64,000 bases of DNA from Boesenbergia rotunda (lineage: Eukaryota > Streptophyta > Magnoliopsida > Zingiberales > Zingiberaceae): contig JAGFNQ010001137.1 of assembly GCA_024364735.1 (NCBI GenBank), positions 124,565 through 188,564 of the forward strand, in the 5' to 3' direction. The translations under genes and the position numbers were made by a program. How positions within the stretch are numbered: the first letter of the stretch is position 1; each line of letters starts with the position of its first letter. Below the pieces are notes generated by a model. The model searched no databases and was not told where the DNA came from. It worked only from the letters and a program-made list of their open reading frames with translations. Shown here one piece after another: positions 13,522 through 22,618 of this stretch.

Positions 13522-14012
13522 GTGATCGGTCACCAGACCGATCAGGGTAAGCCCAGACCGATCGCCTGATCGGTCCACAGTGAGAAATCAGAAATCGCGG
13601 ATTCTTGTGATCGGTCACCAGATCGATCCAGTAGTCTGCTTGCCACAACCCGTGGGAACTACACGCCTGATCGGTCACTAGACCAATCAGGTTGTGCCTT
13701 GATCGGTCTGGTGACTGATCAGGAGCCATCCTGATTGGTCATAATGAGGAACTCGCGATATTGATCGTTCACCAGAACGATCAGAAGCTCTCCTTGATCG
13801 GTCACCAGACCGATCAGGAGCTGAACAGAATCCTTTCTGTTCTCTCACTGATCGGTCACCAGACCGATCAGGAGTCGAACATAAGTCAAACAATCTTTCT
13901 GTTCTCTCCCTGATCGATCACCAGACCGATCAGACTTCTCTGGATCGGTCACCAGACCAATCCACAAAGGGAGTTCGTGCCAACTTCCCTGATCGGTCAC
14001 CAGACCGATCCA
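13522..14012. repeat. Palindrome block, GATCGGTC/GACCGATC word
   Basis: About ten copies of the dyad GATCGGTCACCAGACCGATC (8-bp arms, 4-bp loop) with small changes, spaced 30-60 bp apart by unrelated sequence. Several are extended by CCT/AGG on the outside. They lie in U3 of the minus-strand solo LTR. The open frames seen here on the minus strand are only translations of the repeat. Confidence 0.85.
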
Positions 14013-14127
14013 GAGACTTCCAATTCAACTCTAAGTCAAGAGAACGGGCTCCCTAGCCTTCTCTGACTCGTGCTCAGTCCCCCGGATCAAGACTCTGCGC
14101 CCAGCTTCACTCACCGGGATTTCGTTC

Positions 14128-14475
14128 AACCTAGCTTCCCAAGCTAGGACCTGGCTTCACTCACCAGGATTTCCATCACCTAGCTTCCCAAGCTAGGACC
14201 TGACTTCACTCACCAGGATTTCTATCACCTAGCTTCCCAAGCTAGGACCTGGCTTCACTCACCAAGATTTTCATTACCTAGCTTCCTAAGCTAGGACCTG
14301 GCTTCACTCACCAGGATTTCCATCACCTAGCTTCCCAAGCTAGGACCTGACTTCACTCACCAGGGTTTCATCACCTAGCTTCCCAAGCTAGGACCTGACT
14401 TCACTCACCAGGGTTTCCATCACCTAGCTTCCCAAGCTAGGACCTGGCTTCACTCACCAGGGTTTCATGCCCAGT
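14128..14475. repeat. 49-bp tandem array
   Basis: Roughly seven copies of a 49-bp unit. Each unit has the small hairpin CTAGCTTCCCAAGCTAG followed by GACCTGGCTTCACTCACCAG and a GATTTCCAT-like spacer. Copies differ by one to four bases. The array forms the upstream part of U3 in the solo LTR. Confidence 0.85.
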
Positions 14476-14879
14476 CCCCACCCAGGAATTAATCCAAATT
14501 CACTCAACCAAACTTAAATCGTTGTCAACACCAAAACAACAATCGGGTCAGACTGCATCAACAAAAAGATGCTGAAGAAATATATTCAGCGTTTCAATCG
14601 GGTGGCTTAAGATGTTCCCACTGTCACCTCCGAAATCCTCATGAGTGCTTTCACTCAGGGGTTGGCGGAAGAGGATTTCTTTCGGTCCCTAGTTAAGAAG
14701 CTGCCAGTCAGCTTTGATGATTTGCTAGGCCAATTGACATGTAAATGTGGAGGAGGTCTAATATGGGCTGAGATTTACCAGGAGATACTGATGGCGCAAA
14801 TAGACAGAGAACTCGATCGGGAAGCAGAGTTCAACTAGAGGGTACCCTTCACTATATTTCTACGAAAAGGTGAACTCCC

Positions 14880-15440
14880 GAGTGACCCAAGTCAAATCTG
14901 ATTGTTTAGAGAATATGTCATGAGGAAAGTTCATGAAGACATTTGTGGCAGCCACATCGGAGGAAGAGCTATGGCAAGGAAAATAATATTAGCAGGCTAT
15001 CTTTGGCCCACTTTACAAGAAGACATGGTAAGTTTGTAGCCGGTTGTGAATCCTGCCAGAATCATCAACACCTATCCTATCGTCCAACGGAATTCCTCAA
15101 GACCTTTGTTGTCTCATGGCCCTTCGATCATTGGGGAATGGATATTGTTGCTTCTTTCCTTGAAGTTCGAAACAAGGCGGCCACTCAGCTGGTGGCCTAT
15201 CGACAGAGGATGAAGCAAACTTACAACACAAGAGTGATTTCTCGGGTTTTTCAAGTTGGTGACCTCGTATGGAGATGAATAAGGCCGGTCGGGGATGTTG
15301 GTAAGCTCGAGCCGCAATAGAATGACCCTTATTGGATTACTACAAAGTTAACTAGTGGGAGCTATTACCTACAAGGCTCGGATGGGAAAAAGCTAGATCA
15401 TCCATGGAGTGCTAATCACTTGCGACCATACCGAACTCAA
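14880..15440 (+). pseudogene. Gypsy integrase, core deleted
   Basis: Both ends of a gypsy integrase survive. At 14930-15160 is the zinc-binding region (HIGGRAMARKIILAGYLWP, then GCESCQNHQ and PFDHWGMDIVASF, partly in another frame). Directly after it, at 15170-15440, comes the C-terminal part (ATQLVAYRQRMKQTYNTRV, then HPWSANHLRPYR). The DDE core that should lie between them is absent, and stops and frameshifts add to the damage. It continues the Tat element. Confidence 0.7.
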
Positions 15441-16149
15441 TGAGTATGATGCTCTGTCTGTTTCATTTTTTGGTAATATGCACTTTTGTTCTTGGTCATA
15501 AGAAAATAGGCAAGAATCAAAATCAAAAAACTATTCTAAGCGAAGGCGCCCTTAACGTGATGTTACACCCTTAACATGGCTAAACCTCCTTGATCGGAAG
15601 CTACCACCAAAGGCACCCTTAACTTGGCATTACACCCTTGACATGACCAACATCCCTGATTGGGATTTGGGTCAACCAACAAGTTGTGGGGATCAGTGCC
15701 ATCGATAGAGGGGGGGGGCGTGAATATCGACTCGTTAAAAATTCTTCGGAAAGTGTGTCTTTCGATCGTTCTAGACAGAGAGTTAGTGCGCAGCGGAAAT
15801 AATAAAGAATGAAAATAAAAGACACTTGTACACACGGGATTTACTTGGTTCCCAACCTCCCAGGGTCAGTACATCCAAGGCCTAAGCACGGGTAACACCT
15901 GTCCACTAATGGTCTCCTTTCCGGACTTTTCGAAGGCAGAAAAACCCGTCTTACAGTGCACAATTTACAATCAAAATATTGAGAAAAGTAAATGCAAAAA
16001 CATAAATTCAAACCAAACAAAGGGTCGAAGACTCGGCCGATCTGGTCGCAGAGCTTCATCTTTAGTGCTTTATCGTCACTCGGAATGCTTAGAATGATCT
16101 CGGAATTGGTGTCCTGAGTTGAGGGGTCGAACCCCTTTATATACTCATG

Positions 16150-16372
16150 TCTAGGGCGCCTGAGTTGTTGTGGGGCGCCTCATAAGCCTTGGTCAAACCT
16201 CATCTTCACGTCGAACTCGCAACAGGGATAAGATCCCCTTCCCAAGCGCTTGTATCAACACAGACGCCTGTGTTAACAGGGCGCCTGAGAGGGACTGCCC
16301 AATCCAGGGCTCCCTAAAGGTCTGGGGCGCCTGTATTGATACAGGCGCCCTAGAAGTCCTTCCAGGCAGCTT
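16150..16372. repeat. Palindrome block, CAGGCGCCTG word
   Basis: Copies of GGCGCC inside longer dyads: GGGCGCCTGAG, GGGGCGCCTC, CAGGGCGCCTGAG, and a pair facing each other around TGTATTGATACA. The first copy lies about 10 bp upstream (minus strand) of the TATATAAAGGGG box. Confidence 0.75.
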
Positions 16373-16589
16373 TTTCTTCTTTGTTTGCTCTTTTGTCTTG
16401 CCTCCAACTTTAGGTACCTGCAATACAATCAAAGACAAGACAAATATGCTGATAATCTTAACCTTAGAGACTTGGTTCTGACTTCGGATTTTCCACGAAA
16501 CCCTAGGTCGAACCGACGACTATGTTCCCTTCCCGGGGAATGCGCCTTTCACCTACTCCTCTCAAGAGAAGTTTTGCCAACCGACTCAT

Positions 16590-16960
16590 CCGGTTGGACT
16601 TTTGTCCAGCTTCACTCACTAGGACTTTTGCCCAATCTTATGACCAGGACTTCGTGCCTAGTCCACGACCAGGACTTATTGCCCAGCATCACTCACCAGG
16701 ACTTTTGCCTAGCTTCACTCACCAGGACTTCGTGCCCAGTCCACGACCAGGACTTATTGCCCAACCCTATGTCAGGACTTCGGTGCCCAACCCTCGGCCA
16801 GGACTTATTGCCTAATTCCTCGAAACAGGATTTCGTGCCCAACCCTCGGTCAGGTCTTCGGTGTCCAGCCCGCGGCCAGGACTTAGTGCCCAATCCATGA
16901 TCAGGACTTAACCCCTAATTTTTTCCAACCAGGACTTATTGCCTAGGTTAACTAGGACTT
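16590..16960. repeat. Degenerate tandem array CCAGGACTT...GCCC
   Basis: Units of about 20-45 bp built on CACCAGGACTTCGTGCCCAG and GACCAGGACTTATTGCCCA. They form the U3 upstream array of the LTR at 15686-17083. The long open frames across it (for example 16385-16900) translate the repeat and are not genes. Confidence 0.75.
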
Positions 16961-17246
16961 TCCTTCACTTTGATACTTCTTTCTTGACTAACTCTTTCTT
17001 GTTCTAATGTATCACTAACTTAAGCATATTGTTAAATATTAAAAAACTCGACGAGGACATCACCGATGCTTCTTGCACCAATAATCTCCCCTTTTTGATG
17101 TTTGACAATATCTTAAGTTAGATTGGATTAAAAGGTTAAGTTATAATCCTTGGGATGAAATGGAAAAAATTTGATCCTTTGAAAAAACATTTTGATCCTT
17201 GGAAAAAAATTTTGATTCAAACTTTGATCCTTTGGGACAAAATTTC

Positions 17247-17755
17247 TAGAGCTGTCAATTTGGGTTGGGCTCGTCGAATTGACCCGCCTCGCCAATCAAT
17301 TTAAGCAGATTGGGTTAGAATTTAAGCAACCCAAGCTCGCCACGGGCCAACTCGCCTAGGCTCGCGACCCATATGGGGTGGCCCGTGACGGGCTTGGGTT
17401 GGCCCGCGGGTTGAGAATCACATGTTAGTTAAGTTTTATGATAATTTATTATCTTTCTTTGTTATTATTTTGAAATAAAAATAATATTTTCATCATATGA
17501 GTATTCGTTTGTATCCATTTATATATAAAAATATTTCTTATATATTTGATTGATGAAATCTAAATATATGATTTTTTTAATTTTTTAAAATATTTTGATG
17601 GCCGCGGTTGCCCGCTTAACCCACGACCGCCTGGATGGGTTGGTTGAGATTTTCCAACCCACCTAGATGAAGGGTCGACCCGCCCCGCCCCGCCAAATGG
17701 CCGACCCGCCATGGGCCGACCCGCCCTGCCTGGGTTGGCTCGTTTGACAGCTCTA
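17247..17755. mobile_element. hAT-like MITE, 509 bp
   Basis: Ends are inverted copies of TAGAGCTGTCAAA; the subterminal parts are rich in GGGTTGG, GGCCCG and GACCCGCC while the middle is AT-rich. This architecture is common in plant non-autonomous hAT elements. The expected 8-bp duplication is not visible. It lies in the Tat element between the inserted LTR and the antisense ORF. Confidence 0.65.
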
Positions 17756-17779
17756 TTCATTACTTAAAGATGTGATTAC

Positions 17780-20331
17780 ATGATTCTCCCGAACGGGAAG
17801 CAAAAAAGCAACTTTGCAAATAGTTCAAACGCTGCGGCCTATTACTTCTCAGAGTCAGGTAGCTTCTCCCATACTTTAGGTAGGTTGAGAAATCTTAGGT
17901 TTGCATCAGGTGAAAGGACCTTCGCTTTGATAAACTGCTTGATCGCCCCCTTGAAGTCTTGGGTCAACCTCTTTATTATTTGGGCACCTAGTAGGTCGTA
18001 GTTCTCTTGTGACTGTAAAAATTCTTCCTTGAAGGCTTGTCACCTAGCATCCTCCACAGCTTGGTAGGTCTCCAATTTAGCCGCCACTTGTCATGCCCAG
18101 AGGTAGCCTTGTCGTGAGCTTTCAAGGCATCTTGTAGATGTTCCTTGACGACTGTCAGCACATCCTGGGCTTGTGTAAGCTTCGCTTGTGCCTCGACCAC
18201 CTGTTTGGTTGCAGCCTCCAGCTCAGCTACCTTTTGGGTGATGAAGTCCTCCTGCTGATTAGCTTGGGTGGTGAGGTGCTTATTTTCCAGAGATAAGGGT
18301 GCCACCTGCTCTATGTAGATCAGGATCTCCCTCCTTTGAGTAGCTTTGAGCTCTTCCTCCAGGTTCTTCAGGGCCTCTTGAGTGTGAGAGAGCTCTTTCC
18401 GCAACTTGTTCGCCAGCTCAGCTTGTAGACGAGCCTCCTCTCAAGCCCGAGCGACATCAGCTAAGGCCTAGTTGGTGGTCACAGTAAGATCGGACAGCTT
18501 GGCTTCTAGCTTGGCCACTTGTTTCTCCAAAGACACCGCATGTTTAACCACTAGAAGCACCCGAGCATATATGTCTAAATGCTCCATCCATATTTATCCA
18601 ACATATTTGAGTCAGTTCTAGTGGACAACAATAAGATTAAGCTAAACACATTTTACTTTAAGCATGAAGTCGTTTATCTGGGAGTTGACCTCAAGGATGT
18701 GCTCCTTCTTCAGTTGCTCAGCGTATTCACCGCCCTTGAGTATCTTCAGCAGGCTCCTGGGGCAAGATGAACAGGCCACTCGAGGGATCTCTGATGCTCC
18801 TGAGTGACTTCTGACCGATGAGGTCGCTGGAGAGCTAATAGATGGCAGGGTGGTCGACAGGCCGACAATCCGAGGGGTCCCCGCAACCTCAAGAGCAGAG
18901 TTGCTTGATCAGAATCAGGGACCACTGGCGAGGGAGGTGACATATCCTCGGATGGGGAAACTGCCTTAGGCGTAGTTGCCTCTACTATGATCGATGCTGG
19001 TGAAGTGCTTGCGGTCCTTACCTGTTTGAAGGCCTTTTGGACACCAAGGTCTTCGCTGGTTAGGAGGGCCTGGGCAAGGGACCTCAACCAAAGGCCTAGT
19101 TGGCACCTCAATTACCGAACTAGACGGTAATACTTCTTCTGATACCTTCGCAACAAGAGACCGCTCCCGAGGCAGTTGGGGAGGAGCTGAAGTGAAGGTG
19201 ACCTCCCTGACTCCGCAGCTCGGCTCGACTCGACCGCTGCACTAAACTCATAACCTGTCGCCATAGGTGCTCGGGGAGGCGGCAGGTCAGCATTGCCCTC
19301 CGCCCCATATGGCACATCCTCTGAAATCTCTAGGGTTAGCAGAGCTCCCAGATCGACGAGGTCTCACTTCATTAGCTTTGTCACTGAGCTATTCAACATG
19401 ACTTCGTCTGCAATCACAAAAGAAAAGTATTAGTTAGTATCTAAGGCTAGAGTTACAATGAAAGTATACCTAAGGGAAGTTCCAGCTTGGCTACATTGGG
19501 ACTTAGTCCAGCTCGGTAAACAAGCCCTCGATGCAGACCATCTTGAGGCCATCAAAGTTCATTCTAGACAAAATACACCGAGCCCTCTGGAGCCTTTGCT
19601 TTTCTGGTATTTGCCGATTGATGGGGTGTAGGGAGTTCTACAATTCATCCGTTCGGGAAGTCAAATGGGACAGGTGGACTTACATAGAAGAAGCGGTTTT
19701 TCCATCCTTTATGAGACGAGAGGAACCTATTAAGAAATTTATGGCCTGATCGGGCCATGAAGTGAAAGGAATCTGAACCCATCTGCTTCGGGTGGTAGAA
19801 GTAATGGAAAAATAAGGGAGTCAAAGGAATATCATATAATTTAAAAATGATGGTCACTTTACTCAGAATAGTGAAGACATTTGAGTCCATTTGGTGTAGT
19901 GGTACTTGAAAATAATGGGATACCTCTTGAAAGAAGAAGGGTATAGGAAGTCTCAATCCATACTCTACTTAGCCCATGAAGAAGGTGTAGAATCCTTGAG
20001 TAGAGGCACAAGACACTTGGTCAGACCTAGAAACCCTAATCCTATAATCCGGAGAGATCCCATACTCAAGGCGGGCAATAGAGATATGCTCTCCGTATAA
20101 TTTGGACCTAGTGCATTCATACCATGGTGCTATATACCTAGGTTCAACCATTGGAAAGAAGGTCAAGGGAAAGAAGAAGAAGGTGCGGGGCTTACATGAG
20201 CAAGAGATCACCAGCGGTAGATGGGCAGACGACGACGCTGAGGAGAAGAAGATGAAGACTCTACGGGCTGGACGCAAGAAATCTGAAGATGTGGCGGCCA
20301 TCAACCCAAATCGTATATATATAATGTTCAC
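17780..20331 (-). pseudogene. Antisense ORF of the Tat element (gypsy-type transposon domain plus coiled coil)
   Basis: Read on the minus strand from 20331. The first segments (20331-19645, two frames) contain LEYGISPDYRIR, GLRLPIPFFFQEVSHYF and SSHKGWKNRFFYV, which match the pattern of the putative gypsy-type transposon domain (Pfam Transposase_28). A Pro/Ser-rich linker follows, then a coiled coil at 18404-17988 (KNLEEELKATQRREI, VAELEAATKQVVEAQAKLTQ). Several frameshifts and stops break it. In Tat elements this ORF lies antisense between pol and the 3' LTR, as here. Its function is unknown. Confidence 0.65.
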
Positions 20332-20377
20332 CCTACTCCCCTACTTGATCTTAACAGTCAGATCTAGTGCGAGGAGG

Positions 20378-21651
20378 TGTCAGATGTCGAATCGGCATGG
20401 GAGTCGAAGCGGCCGCCTAACGGGCAGTTATTGTTCCATACCTTGAAAGAAAGACATTTTTGGAAAATAGGACAAAAAGTGACGCTTGCATACGCGAGTG
20501 CCGTGCAAGCGGGGAGAGCCACGTGGCGAGCAAGAGAATGGCGCAATAAAAATCCTGACAAATGGTTGTCGCGCTCTCTCTCTCCTCGGTAAAGCGCACG
20601 CAACCTTTTTCGCACACTTCATTAACTGCGGGGCATGCCTCATTAAGAATGATTAGCCTTCGAATCTCTGACAAAATTGTCATCCGACTCTCGACATTTA
20701 ATGCACTGACACAACCTCTCTCTGACGTGGCAGCCATCCACCATACTGTTCTTTTGTCCAATCAATCAAATTCACATCTCCTTTGATTGGACTTAAAAGG
20801 GGGTCTTGTGATTGGGAGTGTGTCGAGAGGTTGCCATGCGGTAACGTATCAACCGAGAGGCTGCCACATGGCAGCATAGTAGCTTTATGACGAAAAGAGG
20901 ATCAAGGACCCAAGCACAAGGCTCGCTAGGCCCAGAAGATGCTCGCTTGGGCACCACTCAAAGTCCTCCCCTAGTCCGGTCGGGAAACTGGGCTTGGGCA
21001 CCACTTGGGGTTCAACCACCGCCCGCTTGGGAAACCAACCACTCAGGAGAGTCTTAAGTATAGCTCAGTGGATCGCTTGAAGTACGTGGGGGCATGGTTC
21101 TACAATGCCCGAGTAGGATATGCCTAACATTGCCTGGGAGGTGATAGTTGGCCTAAAGAGAGATACTTATGTGCATTCTTTCACTAATAATGGTAGAGAG
21201 ATGTTGAACGTTTACCATTAATAGGATAATTAATATCCTTTAAAACGTCGCCAGGATATAAAAAGACATCATTAATGACGAGGAGGAGATAGACGAGTAA
21301 AGTCCAATAATAATCTCTAATAATTGACAGTAATGACAGCCATAATGGAAATGTCATTAATATCCTTATTGATTGGGGAAAATGAAGGATCATAACCAAA
21401 AAGTATAAAAGGAGTCCAAGAACACCTGGAAAAGTCTATGCAATTTTCTAAACCTATCTCTCTATTCTGCCAACTGCTCATTCCTAAATCTTTGACTTAA
21501 ACGTCGGACTAACAATTGTCGGACCTTTTTCGGTGTTATTCTAACTTTTTTTTCTTATAACTCTGGATTTTAAGTTCCAGTCATCTGGTCGATTCTAATT
21601 TCTTTGGATCATCTGGCGTCATCTCCGTCCGTACATTCAGTTTCCAGAACA
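20378..21651 (+). repeat. 3' LTR of the Tat element
   Basis: It begins TGTCAGATG just after a purine run GCGAGGAGG (20370-20377) and ends CCAGAACA. A TATAAAAGG box lies at 21404-21412. Its last 200 bp match 11830-12050. The 5' LTR is truncated, so the duplication cannot be tested; AAAAC follows on the right. Confidence 0.65.
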
Positions 21652-22618
21652 AAACTAAAAGAAAATTCTAAAGTTTCAAATGAGGAGGTAGATTATACGT
21701 AGAGGGGATTTGAGAATTCTGTGTAATTTTTTTACGTGAAGAATTCTCCTCTACATAAAATATTTCATGTTTTATTTCCATTCTACTTTCCGTCAAAGTA
21801 AACAGAGCGTTACTCCATAAACACGTTTTATTTTGAATTTCGCCGCGCGGATGCGGGTTTCACATCCCACACAAAATCCGTAAACACTAATCGCACCCGA
21901 AAATTGCACACCCAATCAAACCCGACAGGGTGAGAAGTCCGGGTATGCCGGGTCAGGTGTGAAAAACAGTTGCAGCCCTCTTCTTCCCTCTCGCCATTGC
22001 CCTCGCTCTTGCCGTGACGAACCCTAAATTCTCTTATCTTCCCTAATTGAACAAGAAACGGGCTTTCAGTCGATCGAATCGAAGTGTTTGTCCCTTCACG
22101 CTCCTTGATCTCATCCAGGTTCTTTTCCTCTTCTGTTGCCTGATGCTGCTGTTGCTATTCGATCATACTATCCTTGAGTTTCAAGATGAAAAATTAATTT
22201 GCCGCATCATTGTCTGTTTGCGTAGATGTTCTAGGATTCCGTACATTCCACGCGTCCTTGATTTTAGACGCAAATCTTTTGATTTTTTAAAAAATATTTT
22301 TTCCTTGTTGCTTTTTGTTTTTCAAATTCAAGGAATTTCTGTTGTTCTGATTGTTCGTTGTATCATTGAAGTGGGGGCATAGGGAGGAGAAATGATTGTA
22401 AAGGATAGTGATACTTCTTTAAATGTTAGTATGATGAGGAGGGAGATGCCAGCATGAGCATGGGAGGATGAAGCATATTGGCTAGATACAATACATCTCA
22501 CAACTGGTACATTGTAAATAGAATTTCTATTTCTTGCTTCAGGTTACTCTGCAAGTCCACGCCGTCAGCATTCTTTGTTCTTATTTTGCCAGGTTAAACT
22601 TATAGTCGTTTCCAGAGT
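21652..22618 (+). promoter_or_regulatory. FRS promoter and 5' leader with intron
   Basis: No gene is present. The pyrimidine-rich stretch near 21980-22118 looks like a leader. A probable leader intron runs from ATCCAG|GTTCTT (22119) to TTTTGCCAG|GTTAAA (22592), placing the next exon 26 bp before the ATG. These sites are read by eye and have no transcript support. Confidence 0.4.

Larger units (their letters stand above)
12706..14563 (-). mobile_element. Solo LTR, Sirevirus type, 1858 bp
   Basis: The element starts TGTTGGTGC and ends TGCATCAACA, with inverted ends, and is flanked by a perfect 5-bp duplication AAAAG (12701-12705 and 14564-14568). It lacks internal sequence. GGCTAGAGGGGG at the low end is the U5 end seen next to a primer site at 52195-52213, so the LTR lies on the minus strand. 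From its 5' end it has a 49-bp tandem array, then a palindrome block, then R/U5. It sits inside the Tat gag. Confidence 0.85.
12100..14840 (+). pseudogene. Tat-type gag, interrupted
   Basis: Capsid-domain gag. The first part (12100-12705) contains an open stretch at 12237-12500 ending in SEDYLCKFENAMLLY and, after a stop, the words RVFLNTLSG and WFKRLPNASI, typical of the retrotransposon gag domain. It is cut at 12705 by a solo LTR and resumes at 14569 with ILMSAFTQGLAEEDFF and VKKLPVSFDDLL. In-frame stops occur at 12498 and 12555, so no capsid can be made. Confidence 0.7.
15686..17083 (-). mobile_element. Sirevirus-type LTR, minus strand
   Basis: On the minus strand it starts near 17083 right after a polypurine run AAAAAGGGGAGATTA, the Sirevirus PPT form, and ends near 15686 after the U5 motif CCCCCCCCTCTATCGATGGC. 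Part of the internal region follows to about 17246. It has a TATATAAAGGGG promoter at 16146-16133, a GGCGCC palindrome block and a tandem array. Family sister of the LTR at 58479-60164, which shares the U5 end. Exact borders are uncertain; no target duplication was found. Confidence 0.65.
11830..21651 (+). mobile_element. Ty3/gypsy retrotransposon, Tat lineage, decayed
   Basis: One plus-strand element in order: degenerate 5' LTR end (11830-12050), primer site, gag (12100-14840), integrase remnants (14880-15440), an antisense ORF (20331-17780) and a 3' LTR (20378-21651). The 5' and 3' LTR ends align over about 200 bp (both read CTCTATT.TGCCAA and end near CATT.AGTTT) but differ at many sites, so the insertion is old. 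An antisense ORF between pol and the 3' LTR is typical of Grande/RIRE2-type Tat elements. Protease, reverse transcriptase, RNase H and the integrase core are missing. Later insertions at 12706-14563, 15686-17083 and 17247-17755 break it further. Confidence 0.7.

Noticed and set aside
13517..13893. Arg/Ser/Asp-rich open frames on the minus strand (PDRSGDRS-type repeats)
   Set aside because: They translate the GATCGGTC palindrome block of the solo LTR and have no gene structure.
16385..16900. 171-residue open frame with repeated FVPSPRPGL-like words
   Set aside because: It translates the tandem array of an LTR; a neighbouring frame shows the same repeat, so there is no coding signal.
18579..18770. 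Plus-strand frame of 63 residues
   Set aside because: It lies opposite the antisense ORF of the Tat element and shows no domain.
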